This document shows positions 22,105 through 33,345 of a stretch of 64,000 nucleotides of DNA, in pieces. Under the pieces are notes generated by a model, which saw only the letters and a program-made list of their open reading frames with translations, was not told the DNA's origin and searched no databases. The DNA lies in the NCBI RefSeq assembly GCF_037126465.1, contig NC_088203.1, positions 97,712,668 to 97,776,667 on the forward strand, in the 5' to 3' direction. The DNA comes from Ornithodoros turicata (lineage: Eukaryota; Arthropoda; Arachnida; Ixodida; Argasidae). Both the position numbers and the translations under genes were made by a program. Numbering within the stretch: the first letter of the stretch is position 1; every line of letters starts with the position of its first letter.

Positions 22105-22235
22105 GAACACAGTAAAAACAGCTTCACCGCATAGCAGGTTCTGCGCCAATCATTGCCGTGAATGATAGGGCTCTCACTTCTGATTGGAGGACAGAGTGGA
22201 GCGTACACCTTTTTGTGTCAATTGTGTGTGTGTCT
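22105..22235. mobile_element. Half foldback MITE nested in the Harbinger element
   Basis: AGTAAAAACAGCTTCACCGC, then ATAGCAGGTTCTGCGCCAAT and a TGATAGGGCTCTC block, match the left arm of the 8283-8534 subfamily. It ends near the midpoint (GTACACCTTTTTGTGTCA). The right arm is absent. Confidence 0.65.
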
Positions 22236-23299
22236 CTGGTGGTCCCTCTGCTGTACGTTCCGCTAAAGCAAGAAACCTTGTCCTCTTTCTGCAGAAGGGA
22301 GGTCTTGCTCAACGGCCCATCTAATACTTTGCTCTCCCCGACGAACTCATGCACCCTCAACGCATCTCCACCCTTCATCCTCTATCCTCCATCCGTCTTG
22401 CTTTGTTTTTTTTTTTCGGCTAGCTTTGGTAGCTTCCAATTCCTGCGTTTCATTGGCCCCATTGCTTTAGACGTTGGACAGGCCATGTTTTTGTGTCTAC
22501 TACTCATTCCCAGTAAAACGTTCATCGCGTATACCGGTGGCATAGCGAGGCAGAGTTCACACCCACTCAAACAACCCTTATGATCTGTTTCTTTTCTTTT
22601 TCTCTTTTTTTGGTGGAGGTACGTTACCGTCCCATACATACATATAAAATTATGGAACAAAACGAAATTCACGAATTGGCACTTTTTGCATATCGCGTTA
22701 TATAGGAAGCTCCCCTAGTGACTAATTATGAAATAATGTCATGACAAATCGAGACGCCATCACGTAAGTGTTGCATCTTCAGCACTATAGCTTTGTCCAG
22801 GGGTTACTCTAAAGCACTGTGGCAGTTCTCAAACTGTGTGGCCGCGATGAATGGGAAACACGTAAGAATAGTGAAACCGCGGAAAACTGACTCCCTTTAT
22901 TACAACTGATCGTTTTCGTTGGTGCTTGTCAAAACACGATGTATGCACACAGTGGCCCCCCCTGAATGCGCTGCATGACGTGATGATGACCTCGGGGAGC
23001 TGCCATGTAGGCTTGTGTAATGATAGCCCTAAAATATTATACCATTACATGGTTAATTTATGATGCCAGACAACTATATGAATATGCGTGACCCCACAGT
23101 GGCCGGCTTGGGGATAAAATTTTGCACCCCTTTGTCTTACCCGGCGTGCGATACTGCTCACACATTTCTCGTTTTTAAACCAAACTGCTAGCGTCCTGAG
23201 CCGATACCTTTTGGTTTGGAACGCGAATGCTGCCAACTCGTTATTATTAATTAACAGCAACTGATACAACGACTGCGCCGTGAATATGGGGACATAAAA

Positions 23300-23505
23300 A
23301 GTGTTTTGATGTACACATCTACCGTTGCTTCGACATCCGGGTGTCTCTTTTCCATTTCAAGAGCGATCTTTTCCCACATGGCATGTTTCCTCGGTACATT
23401 TCGGTTTTGCTCATCGGCGAGCTTCCACAAGATCGGATGTTGCTCTACCTGGTGTAATAGATAAAAAATAGTAGAGCTTGTAACATTGGCAACAGAGGGT
23501 GGCTT
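23300..23505 (-). pseudogene. MADF-domain protein remnant (Harbinger second ORF)
   Basis: The minus strand encodes STIFYLLHQVEQHPILWKLA, then DEQNRNVPRKHAMWEKIALE and MEKRHPDVEAT. The pattern (.l...V..hP.Lw......y.n...k..aW..ia..l) is a MADF/Myb-SANT-like DNA-binding domain. In Harbinger transposons a second protein of this type helps the transposase enter the nucleus and bind DNA (family knowledge). It faces the transposase remnant and lies about 300 bp inside the right TIR. No clean start codon was seen and the C-terminal part is lost. Confidence 0.75.
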
Positions 23506-23930
23506 TCTTTTTCGCTCCGTCCTCCTTCTGCGCGTCAGTCGTCAGATTCTGTGCCCCGCGAACAAACTATCCGTGTGCTTCTTTCTGACGGACGGAGCTG
23601 CTGAGCGCAGTGATGTTGCACAAGGCTCTTTGATATCTCGCCAAAAATACAATAAAAACGTGCGCGCTTCATAGATTCTGCTGTGCGATAAGCTCCGCCC
23701 GCGACCGAATGGTTGGATGGTTGCGTGATAATGCTGCTACCTCCTTCTCCTCCTTCAGTCGCTGCGCAGTCAGAAAAGGCGCTCGTGTGAATACACGGTA
23801 ATACTCATATTTTTTATTATGATGCAGATACATAGGACATTCCCGAAATCAGTATTGTACTGTTACGTAACACTTTGATTTTAAGGCTACTAATCTAGAT
23901 TCAATTAGTGTAGTCAGTTAGTGTTAGTGT

Positions 23931-24410
23931 GTTAGTAGCAGGGTTGCGGAAAGGGGTCTGCCATTCCGTTCCAATTCCATTCCGAGGAATGGAGATTTGC
24001 AATAATTCCATTCCTTTCAATTCCTCAGAATGAAAAGGTATGGTCAGTTCCCACTCCTGGAATGGTTTGGCAACCCAATTCCATTCCGTTAGTTCCCTCA
24101 ATAAAAGAAAAGGACCGGTAACCATACTGGCAAGTCCAGCAGTGCTAGAGGAAATTGACATTACCAAGCACGGAAAAAGCACAAAGACAAGGTTATTTCA
24201 CTCTTGACCGTGTGCAGGTGCGGTGCAAAGGGCTCGAGGGCTGAAACCAGCACGTGGAAACCAAAACTGCCAACAGGGCACTCAGACCATTCGATTCCCA
24301 TTCCTAGGACAGTTTCTGCCATTCCATTCCATTCCGGGCTCTCCTAAATCTGGAATGGTTCCGGAATCATTCCAACTCCGGAGTGGCAAATCCGCAACCC
24401 TAGTCAGTAG
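23931..24410. mobile_element. hAT-like MITE rich in GGAATGG/CCATTCC
   Basis: Ends CAGGGTTGCGG (23939) and CCGCAACCCTA (to 24402) are inverted. They are flanked by GTTAGTAG (23931-23938) and GTCAGTAG (24403-24410), an 8-bp duplication with one difference, as in hAT transposons. Both arms are filled with degenerate GGAATTGGAATGG-type runs that can fold back. No ORF. Confidence 0.8.
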
Positions 24411-25079
24411 TGCAGTAGTTATTAGCGTACTTAGATGTAATCAGTGACATTACCCGTGTACCGAACCATTCGCGGGATCTGAGTGTGGCCCGCCGAAAAC
24501 GGATTGCCACATAGGTACGGGCAAAAACCGGAACTCTTACCTCAGCTGAACGTCCATGGAAGGCTTTGTTCGTTACCCGCCCCCACCCGTCCGCTGCCCA
24601 GAAGGACGCAGAAGGCCGGCTGAAGTCCATTGCCGACAAGACTATGTTTCGTTGTTGAAAGCTGCGTCGAAGATTTAGTACTTATTCCGCGTTTCACATC
24701 GCCCTCAGCCAGGAATGTTTTGAGGCCGTTTCCCATCCCAGCATTTGGCCGGAGGGATGCCTATTCCATTTGTTTCCTAGTGCCCTGAAGGAAGGAATGC
24801 AGTTCCATAGTGTCGTACTGGATAACCAATCTTCAGCAAACAACTGACAGCTAGCCGGTGATTTATCCAGACCCACCCTACAGCCCCCCAGCACAACCCT
24901 AAATTTTGGGAGATTACGCAATATTTCGTCAAATAACAAAAACGAAACTGGGAGTAGCCTGTATGTTGTCCAGCTACCTTTTATGCATATTATCAAAATC
25001 TAGGTGGCCTCAGAACTAAGCGTACGGATTTCTCTGAGGCGGTACATTCGAACAACTATGATATTACCTACCTCACAGA
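24411..25079. other. No supported gene
   Basis: Short domain-free ORFs only. Stray repeat debris is possible, but none was recognised. Confidence 0.35.
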
Positions 25080-25320
25080 AACTTGGTTAAAGGATACGGG
25101 AAAACGATGTACAGCTTGGGACAAAAGTTTACGGAACAAGCTGTATAACACCGTTTATCCGGTGGGAGCAGCTATATTGAAAGTGCTTCGCCGTCTAGCG
25201 GGAGGAGCACGTTGAAAACTGTTTACCGGCCAAGCCAGAGAGAAGGAAAGTACACGTGTCATGTGCTTCCTCCCTGGTAGAAGTTTCCTCCTTCCTGGCG
25301 TGGGCGATAAACGGTGGCTG
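25080..25320. repeat. Dispersed repeat, copy 1 of 2
   Basis: TATTGAAAGTGCTTCGCCGT, then GGAGGAGCACGTTGAAAACT and GTTTACCGGCCAAGCC, recur with differences at about 30365-30560. Class unknown; no termini identified. Confidence 0.55.
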
Positions 25321-25484
25321 CAAGAAAAAAAAAATTAAAGAATTGCCATGTGTGAGTTTGGCTGGGAAACGGTAGCAAACGACACTTTTCGTTTCTTTTT
25401 CTTTTTGCGATAACTCCTATTTTCCTTGTGATTACCACGTTTTCCGTCCACACCGTCATTATACTCTTATCAATGTGCAACATG

Positions 25485-27275
25485 GGGGAGGGGTGTGCTA
25501 ATCGCGGCTCGCGGCAATCTCCTGTCTGTTGGCCGGTTCGACCTTGAGCTGCATGAAGCGTGCGTCTGGGTAGAAGTGTCCCTCAAACGCAGCAATCATC
25601 TTCTTGTCGCCTGCTTTTACGTGCCATCAATGTTTCACTCTACCGTGTTTCGTGACCACGTGTCGGTTTTGAGCTCTAAGCTCGTTAATAGCAAATCTCG
25701 TATTCTAATATATATGGTGATTTTAATATTCCTGTGTATGAGTGGAACTTGTGTGACTGGAGCAACTTTTCATCTGACGGTCTCGTGAAGGTGAGTGCAC
25801 TACATGATTTCATGAACTCTTGCAACCTCATTCAGGTGTCTGATATGAAGAACATTTGTGCAAATACACTGGACACAGCAATTTCAACTTTGACGGTGTT
25901 GACTTAAAACTGCTTCCTCTCGTCAAAGTTAATGTATATTATTCTCCTTTTCTTGCATTCTTCTTTATTTATTTCATAACAGGTGGTATAAGGCTATTGT
26001 GGCCTGTATAACCACTATTCAGAACAAGACTGGTCTCCTATTCTTAACTTCATTCAGCGTTTTTATTTGTTCACGGATACCGTTACCTCGGCCATCGACT
26101 TCTTTGTTCCCACGTCCTCGCCTCGGTCTAAGCGACAGCCTTTGTGATGATCGTCTGTACTGAAACACTACACGAGGATAAAGCTAAAGTATCACAGGAA
26201 ATACAGGAAATCGAGATCTCTTTCGTGGTACGTTAAGTTCAAGGAGGCGAGATCCGCTGTTAGAAAACTCTATAAACGTGGTTATCAACTTATGAGCACA
26301 TATCTGAGTTGTCGCTTTGTAAAAACCCGAGATAGTTTTGGAAATTTGTTAAGGACCACACAAACCAATCATCAGCTGCTATTAAGCGACTTTCTAATGG
26401 TATGCAGCACAAAAAACTCTGTTCGTGAAATGCTGTTTCTTGTTAGCGTCGTAAGCGTTTGCACAGCCGGGAGCGTCGCACCGTGTTCCACGGAACATGG
26501 TCATGCAACCACTCACACTGGTAAGCGAAAGACGGCGTATTTACCGAAGGTCTTGTCACTTAGTATGTTGCGCTGCATGAACGCGAAGCAGAGAACTCTG
26601 AGACAATCACCTGCTCTGCGCTCCCATTCGTGTGCCCGGCTTACGTCATCATGGTGTCACTATCGCTGGGACTTCCTTAGCTGCAGAGGGAGTGCGAATC
26701 TTTAAAACTCGTTTATTTAATAAGTACGCATTTTCCGGGAAAAGAAACTTGGACAAGTGGACTGTGAAACCATGACGAATATTACCGTATCGGTCTCCTA
26801 CCGACCTTTCCGGATGCGATATTCCCTTTAGAGCAAATAGAGGTCGTACAAAAAAGGGTTTAGTGCAAGTTCTTCATTCATTTCATTATGATCACATACT
26901 TCACAAATGTAATACGATGTCCTTACATAAGCGCCGCATTATTCGAGACTGCCTCTTCTTGTACAAGCTCGTTAGTGGTCGCATTAATTGTAGTTATCTT
27001 TTTCTCTTGTTCCTTTTAGGGTGCCAGTGTTCTCATCTCGATATCTTGCTCTGTGTTATGTTAATCGTCATTGGGATCTTTGTCCCTTGCATCGGTTGTT
27101 CGTAAGAAAAAAAAAACGAGGAGAAGGAGGAGCCTTGCATCGTGTCATACATTCTTTCAATGTTATTGCGAATAAGCATGACTTGTATCTTTTTGCCCCA
27201 CTTGGGCAGCTTTCAAATTATCTCCTTTACAACTTTTTTATTGATTTGTTTTGATTCATGTGTTTTGTTCAGTGT
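25485..27275 (+). pseudogene. CR1-like LINE with endonuclease and C-terminal end, RT core missing
   Basis: At 25480-25860 the frames read GGVLIAARGNLLSVGRFDLE, then ACVWVEVSLKRSNHLLVACF. After a frameshift comes GDFNIPVYEWN. These are the EEP endonuclease of CR1/jockey-type LINEs, including the GDFN catalytic motif. From about 26240 the linker between endonuclease and RT appears (LYKRGYQLYEHISELSLCK). At 26840-27240 the post-RT end appears: FHYDHILHKCNTMSLHKRRI, IRDCLFLYKLVSGRINCSYL, then RVPVFSSRY and SFNVIANKHDLYLFAPLG. No RT fingers, YxDD or thumb lies between, so about 1.3 kb of coding sequence is deleted. Many frameshifts. Boundaries approximate. Confidence 0.75.
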
Positions 27276-27404
27276 TGTGCGCCGTCACCAAGACCGATGT
27301 CCTTCATAGGCACGTCATAAATAAATGCTTGAAATACTTGAAAGTAGATCCAAGCAATAAGCCGATAATTTCTAATCTATGTTGTCTTGTGCTTGCCGCG
27401 CGAA

Positions 27405-27540
27405 TATACCCGGGCTCCAGTCCAGGCGCCGGCTGTGCTGTCTGGGTGTTTTCTCTGGGTTTTTCTCAGATGGGGGCTTTAAGACAAATGCCGGCACAGT
27501 TCCCTGTGAAGTCGGCCCAGGACTCACGTCCCCCCCCCCA
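27405..27540 (+). repeat. SINE body fragment, copy 4 (opposite orientation)
   Basis: GGCTGTGCTGTCTGGGTGTT, TTTCTCTGGGTTTTTCTC and GGCACAGTTCCCTGTGAAGT, then CGGCCCAGGACTCACG, match the body of 1131-1421 on the opposite strand. The tRNA head is missing. A very short piece of the same body (CCTGTGAAGTCGGCCCAGGA) also occurs at 60645-60664. Confidence 0.65.
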
Positions 27541-29434
27541 CCTTCCCGCGATGGTCGTGACATTACCCACCCTAGCGTGACCAGCTACAGCGAGCAGGTC
27601 CACCGTCACGACCACGTTCGTTTTTCTTCTTTTACTTTCTGTGATTGTTGCCAATCCTACCATAGTCGTCGTTGACGATTAATCTATCTTTGCTAAAATA
27701 AAGGTGTCACGCACAGGACTGTAGACGCAAGAAGAAAAAAACACAAAAGAAACGAGGCGGCAATGAATTTGGATGGAAATAAACGAATTGAATTGAATTG
27801 AAGATCAGGCCATTATCCTCCTTCGGGGTCGCTCTGGGGTCCTGAGACTTAAATAGTGCTATGCTGCAACAACAGACTTGTTGCCGTTTACATCCGGTCG
27901 AGTTGAGCAGTCTGTTCGTACGCGGTCGTCGACTGGAGCTGGAGCAACGAGCTTCCGAAGCTCTCCGATCGACAAAAGTCATGGAGACAACTTCTCGAGT
28001 GTTTTTCAGCTCCTTTGTAGCACCGAGTATCATCAGTCCTAGGAATGGAGCAAAACGATCCCTGAGGAATGTCACAGTCTAATATTCCCTCACGCTCCGT
28101 TTATTTTCTTTTTCCTTTCGTCCGCTCTCGTGTTTGTGTGTGTGACATGCAATAACTTCAGGACACCTAGCACACACTGTGCTAAATGTCGTGTGAAGGG
28201 GTCGTGCTAGGGGCGGAATTAGTGGGAGAGGGGTCCGGATATCCTGACCCCCTCAATTTCAGTCCATGACTTTAAAGCGCTACACGGACAAGGACGGAGA
28301 GAGGTGCACAACACATAGGCGCTACTTCCAACAAAGGTTTATTGAGAAGTACACGATCTGCTTAAATGCTAACTGGAGCCACCCCTCCGTGGGCTCTGCC
28401 ATCACCCGGCACTCTTGCATACACGTGCTTAGATACGCTAGTTCTTTATCAGACGACAGGATGGAGGGGTTACTGATGCACACATGCCCCAATTGTGAAA
28501 TCTTAGCTCCTTCCATTATCTCACGCGTTGTCCTATCAGTACTGCCTGTGAAGCAGATAGATTGTTTCAACAGCGGTTCGCAGCCACACTATCCCTGTAG
28601 CGCTTTAAGTTATGATCTCGTACCAAAAGGCCGAGCTCTCCTCGTTGCTCAATTTCAGTCTTTACATAGAGTTTCAATTGACCTTGGTGTTGTAACAGCA
28701 TGCTGTCCAAGGCAGGGCCCCTCCCCCCCCCCCCTCAGAAGATCCCTGATTACGCCTTTGAGCACACTTAGGCGAGTTCAACACTGTTTCCCCCTTCTTG
28801 CTCGCCAGTCGACCGTTTATCGGAGTCAGGTCATGGAGAAGGGACGTCAGTTAGCAGTGACGACGACATACTCTCGAAGGTTGGCGTTTCACCAAGTACG
28901 TCATACAGCTCTCCAAGTTAACCGAGTTTCACGAAGAAAGCCGACAGTCTTGACCTTTAAACCTTGAACTACCTGACACTAGGATTTGTAGTGCCACCCC
29001 TTTTCTAGGGAATACCCTCAGGGAAGCATCCACTTCTAGGGAGAAGGCTTTTTCTTGCCCTTTACGCGGAAGAACTTTCGAAACTTTAGCCGAGTTTGCA
29101 TAGCCGTTTTCTCCATGCATTCGGTGACCCACCGCCGTTCCCTTGGCTTCAACTTTCATCGAAATATATCCTAGAATGCAAAGTCCGGATCGACTAGAAC
29201 CCTCGTTGCTGCTGGGGGACAGGCCGGTGGAGTTCAGGCGACGAGGGATCGGAGCCCTGGTGAAATATCGCATGAACCTTACGGCCCCTCCCATATAATA
29301 ATAGCTATCTCGTGTCCAACACCTCATCTCGTCTCACAGTCTCCAGAAGCTGAACACCGGTGACCCTTACTCCGTGTGGTTTGCATGAATATTACGTGCA
29401 CCTGTTGCAGAAGCGATGTCCAGACAGGAGCTAA
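27541..29434. other. No supported gene; AATTG tail and one long open frame
   Basis: An ATTGAATTGAATTGAA run at about 27786-27802 looks like a LINE 3' tail. A 233-codon + strand frame (28266-28967) and a 132-codon minus frame (28929-29327) are open. Neither has a domain, signal peptide or plausible composition, and the first has low-complexity proline/arginine stretches over C-runs, so I do not call them genes. Confidence 0.35.
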
Positions 29435-29563
29435 CCCAAACAGTAAAATATAATGACCCGATATTGGCTATATATCGGCAATACTGGTCCAAAATTGGAC
29501 CGATATTGGGCCGGTATTGCCAATGTTCAGCCGATATTGGACTCAGATGTTGTGCTGCTTGGG
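29435..29563. mobile_element. Small TIR element with CCGATATTGG core
   Basis: The left end CCCAAACAGTAAAATATAAT is inverted relative to the right end GATGTTGTGCTGCTTGGG. The core has several CCGATATTGG / CCAATATCGG-type units in both orientations, so the whole folds back. Its right terminus (GTGCTGCTTGGG) is the same as in the elements at 30916 and 56209. Confidence 0.65.
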
Positions 29564-29740
29564 AAGTTGTAATTATAAGAGCGTGATGCTAAGCCTTGTA
29601 CGGTTCACACAACGGGAAACTATTACGTTAATGGTAGCAACATTTGGTTCGTGATATAAAATATAGTGGAACTTGTCAATAACTGATAACAATATACTGA
29701 TTCAATGCAAATATTCAGTGCCAATAACAAGTATCAATGG

Positions 29741-29856
29741 TATAATAAAATCGCTAAAACAGTGCTAAAAACAAATAACGACACAGAGGACGGACGCACT
29801 GCACTGTCATCCTCGTCCTTATTTGTGTTTAACACTGTTTTAGCGATTTTATTATG
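29741..29856. mobile_element. Hairpin element, about 115 bp
   Basis: TATAATAAAATCGCTAAAAC followed by AGTGCTAAAAACAAATAA is matched by the inverse TTATTTGTGTTTAACACTGT followed by TTTAGCGATTTTATTA. The arms are about 45 bp with a short centre. No ORF of its own; ORFs crossing it on both strands mirror each other. Confidence 0.7.
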
Positions 29857-30364
29857 TGTGACCAACAGGCCCAAATTAGTACTGTATTCATCAATGGTAC
29901 ACTTATCAAGAAGGAAACTGTCTTCTAGGGTCACGAACGATTGTTGGGGATGCACATATGCACATACAATGATTAACAAATTCGTCGAATCCAACCAATA
30001 TCTTTTATGTCACGGGGAATATTTCCCTATTTTAGAATACTATTCACTCACGTGTGGGTCAGTATATCACCAGTTCAAACACAATATCGACCCCCAGGAT
30101 CTGACGCAGACTGCAGCACGCCATCTGTATGTCAGGGGTTTGTGCATTTTTCTGAAAACGCAAGCGACATTGTGACATTGTCTTCGAGGATACTTACTGA
30201 GACAACAGATGAAATTTATTTGTAGCGGCGAAGGTCACGCGGCGCAGTATTTGATCGCATTGTATCCGTCTCGGGCTTGAAGCAGGTAGAATCAATATAT
30301 GTGACAGAAATCAATACCAAGGCAGGACGTTCGCTCCTCTGTGCAAACTTTAGCTCACACTGTT

Positions 30365-30560
30365 CGATATGGGACAATCGAGAAGCTGTGTCTCTTTGTA
30401 CACAGTTTTCCCGTGAACGTCATCATATTGAAAGCGCTGCATTGTTTAGCCGGGGAGGACGTTGAAAACTGTTTACCGCCCAAGCCTGACAGAAGGAAAA
30501 CACATGTCGTGTGTCTCCTTCCTCGTATCGCTTTGCTCCTTTCTGGCTTGAGCGGCATTC
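30365..30560. repeat. Dispersed repeat, copy 2 of 2
   Basis: ATTGAAAGCGCTGCATTGTT, then AGCCGGGGAGGACGTTGAAA and ACTGTTTACCGCCCAAGCC, match 25080-25320 in the same orientation. Confidence 0.55.
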
Positions 30561-30915
30561 ACTCTTTCACTGATTACAAACATAACAGTGAAAGGGTTTA
30601 ACTGAAATGAGTGACACGGCGTGGCGCAACATGTGGCCGGAACATGTTGGCTGGGAACCCTAGCCAACTTCCGGCTGTGCCTTCTGTTTGTAAACAGTGA
30701 AAGGGTGAAACGACCTTCTGTTTACAAACATATGACGTCACCAGAAGACCGGTTCGAGTTTATATTTTGCTGTGGTGGGCAAGAAGCGGGAAAAACGTGT
30801 GGGCTGATAAAGCTGATAGTGCCAACCAGCATGCTTTGCGCGGCGGCGTTACGTAATCAAAGATGTAGGGGCTTAGGTCATCTATAGACACGCCAACACA
30901 TCGTGTAGCTATAAA
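30561..30915. other. No supported gene
   Basis: Short ORFs without domains; a GTTTACAAACA-like motif appears in both orientations at about 30690-30735. Confidence 0.4.
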
Positions 30916-31068
30916 CCCAAGCAGCACAATGTACTGAAAGTCGAGTGCAACAGGGGTGGACGGTATGTGTCTTATCAATGTTCTTTAGTTTCAGGAGTCT
31001 GTTCAAGGCCTTCCGCCTACCCGTCCACCCCTATTGCACTCGACTTTCAGTACATTTTGCTGCTTGGG
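30916..31068. mobile_element. MITE with CCCAAGCAGCAC termini, copy 1
   Basis: The left arm CCCAAGCAGCACAATGTACT, then GAAAGTCGAGTGCAACAGGG and GTGGACGG, is inverted at the right end (CCGTCCACCCCTATTGCACT, then CGACTTTCAGTACATTTTGC and TGCTTGGG). Arms are about 48 bp around a centre of about 57 bp. A second copy lies at 56209-56361. No ORF. Confidence 0.85.
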
Positions 31069-31427
31069 AAGGGAAACCGATAAAGAGATATCAAAGCATG
31101 AATGCACAGTTTTGACGATAGAGCCTCACGTAAATGCGATATGTTTTTTTACTGTGCCCCGTCTATCGGTATATTGTTTCCTGTTTCGTAGAGACGGGAA
31201 TACAGTGTGCGCACTTCATGGCTTCGTATGCATCCGAAAGCACGGAGATGAAATGGCGCTGTTCGAAAACATCCGCAGAAACGAAGTACTTACATACCAA
31301 CGATTTGGAACAGCGATTCTGCAAAGTTTTTCACTTCAGCGTTGTTAATACGAAAGGACAGAAACCCTTTAGCAGAAAAGCCTGAAATTTGTATGGGTTG
31401 GTGTGCCTTACAGATAGGGTTCAAATA

Positions 31428-31787
31428 TTAGTTTTCGGCTAAATATATACCGAGTTTGAATAAACGGGAAGCCTCTTGACGAGAGCCGTCGATATTTCGA
31501 ACAGAGACTGTTCTTCTTCCGGGAAAATATTTGTATTTTACGAAAACGAACATCGGTGTGACCTTGTTGTGATACCCCAAGATTTTAAGCTCCACATTTT
31601 GTGTAGTTCTCTTCTTTCTTGCACGTTTCGTGCTGACTATTTTTCCCTCAGGCGAGTAGCTTTTCTTCGGTATATTGACCAACATCAGGATTCGTAAAGT
31701 TGGAGATACATTATTTATACGCACTTCACTTCGTTCCGAGGCAGTGCCTTCAAATTGCGCGTCTCGTGACAAAATGCGGAAAAACAA
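31428..31787 (-). other. Unrecognised ORF sharing a segment with the palindrome family
   Basis: A 119-codon minus frame. Near its end it has FPGRRTVSVRNIDGSRQEAS, related to VPRRRTVSVRNIGGFCPEAT, which the left end of the 41.5-kb palindrome encodes on the minus strand. At DNA level the shared block is ATATTTCGAACAGAGACTGT followed by TCTTCTT. The ORF may be chance or part of a decayed element. I cannot name a function. Confidence 0.3.
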
Positions 31788-31984
31788 TCAAACCAAGATT
31801 CGTGCGGCAGAAGTACTGAAAAATTACACAGACGCACACATCATGACATATCTCATTTGTTTTCTTAAACATCCGCAACGGCATGAAAACTGCAATGAGA
31901 AATATTGCGTCCAATAGTTATGCACGTTACGCAGGTTACCAGTACGGAACAACCTGCGCGCGATTTATCTTGCCACACAGGGTG

Positions 31985-33345
31985 GTTTCTTGCAGAGATG
32001 AAGAAGTTACTCGGCAAAAGGAACTCGTTTGCTGTGCAAAACAAGTAACTAAGTTACTAACGAAGTTACAAAATGAGCTTGAAGTTTCCAAGCTACTTTG
32101 GAAAAGTAACGAGTTACTTTCAAGTTACGTTCTACCCAATATACAGTTTTTAGTGGTTGCGTTTTTGTATAATTAATTCAAATCTTTATCCCACAGTGGA
32201 TGGTGTAAGACGTTTTGTAATAGTTTTGATACACGGAGATCATACCAATATTGGATATGACGAAAGAAGTCTACTGTTATGTACTTCTTTAAGGAGGCAT
32301 TTGGTGATCTGGATCTCGTAACGGAACATAAAGCAGGCGTTGAAAAGTTCCATGAGTTTTCCATCCCATATGCATATTTCGTAGAACCGCGCATAGTGCC
32401 CTCTGGCATTACAAATATACTGCTCGTCGCTATAAAGAGCTTCACCTGAGTCTCCTGATCTACAGCCAAAACAGAATTTTTAGCATTCACCGCGCAACAA
32501 GAAGAGGACCCCAGGCCGCGGGGGGGGGGGGGGATGTCCAGGGAGCCTGCCGTTGTTGGCCGCACACGAGTAGGCTTCGTCAGGACTGTAGCAAAAAAAA
32601 AAAAAAAAGACAAGGGAGTACAGGACAGGCAGCAAACCACCATTGGACCCACAACGGTCCAATGTTGACAAGTCAATTTGAGTATATCGATTCAATTCAA
32701 TTCAATTTTATTATTTGTTATGCCATACACAGTATACAGTGTATACCCGTAGCATACCCCGTAGCATAGCTAGAGGTGGGGCCTCCCGGAAACAATCTGA
32801 ATATCATACGTGACGACAAAATCAGAACAAGTAACGAAATATGAGAATGCACATTATATGGAAGTCCAATATCAGTCCAATAGTAGTTCTGCAACGCCGT
32901 CCCATATTGAGATAAAGATAAACTTCGGGTGGGTTGGTGGTCCATTCTACAATGGACATAAATGGACAATTAACAATTAAAAAAAAAACAGTGCAAGAGG
33001 ACAACCAAAAAAGAAAAAAACATGACGACACAAGCACTGTTATTGAGTCAATGAAAATGCCAACGCTCACGCATTACAAACGGAGAAGGAATCAAATGGA
33101 TGACCAGCCTGCACGTGGCTGTCGTCTCATTAGAGAGGCAGGACGCAGCTCGTGATGCTTGTGGACGAAAATTGAACAAAAGTAATCTGAAACTTCACCC
33201 AAGTTACTTTGACAAGGATACCTAAAAAGGAACGAGTTCCTCAAGAAGTTACTGGGGTTCAAAAGGAACGAGTTGAGTAAGAAGTTATCGAAAAAGGTAG
33301 CGTAGCTACAGTAACGAGTTATCCCCCAACGCTGGTTTTTTGTTG
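31985..33345. repeat. GTTAC-rich repeat in two parts around about 1 kb of other sequence
   Basis: AAGAAGTTACT..GGAACTCGTT-type and AAGTAACTAAGTTACTAACG blocks at about 31998-32135 recur in the same orientation at about 33185-33330. The second part ends near CAGTAACGAGTTATCCCCCA. The sequence between (about 32150-33180) includes G- and A-runs and a TTCAATTCAATTCAATTTTA run near 32690, which resembles a LINE tail. Possibly one element split by later insertions; termini not found. Confidence 0.45.

Larger units (their letters stand above)
21372..23801. mobile_element. PIF/Harbinger transposon, defective, with TAA duplication
   Basis: TIRs: CCGTGTATTCACACGAGCG, then TTTTCTGACGGCGCAGCGAC and TGAAGGAG, at 21375-21425 match the inverse of the right end at 23748-23798. 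Flanks are TAA at 21372-21374 and 23799-23801, the expected 3-bp TWA target duplication of this superfamily. Inside, a transposase N-terminal remnant points right and a MADF-domain remnant points left, the usual two-gene layout of Harbinger elements. The DDE catalytic region is missing, and a half MITE lies at about 22105-22235, so the copy cannot move by itself. Confidence 0.88.

Noticed and set aside
28266..28967. 233-codon ORF as a host gene
   Set aside because: No domain, odd composition over C-runs, no splice context; probably an open frame by chance in repeat-derived sequence.
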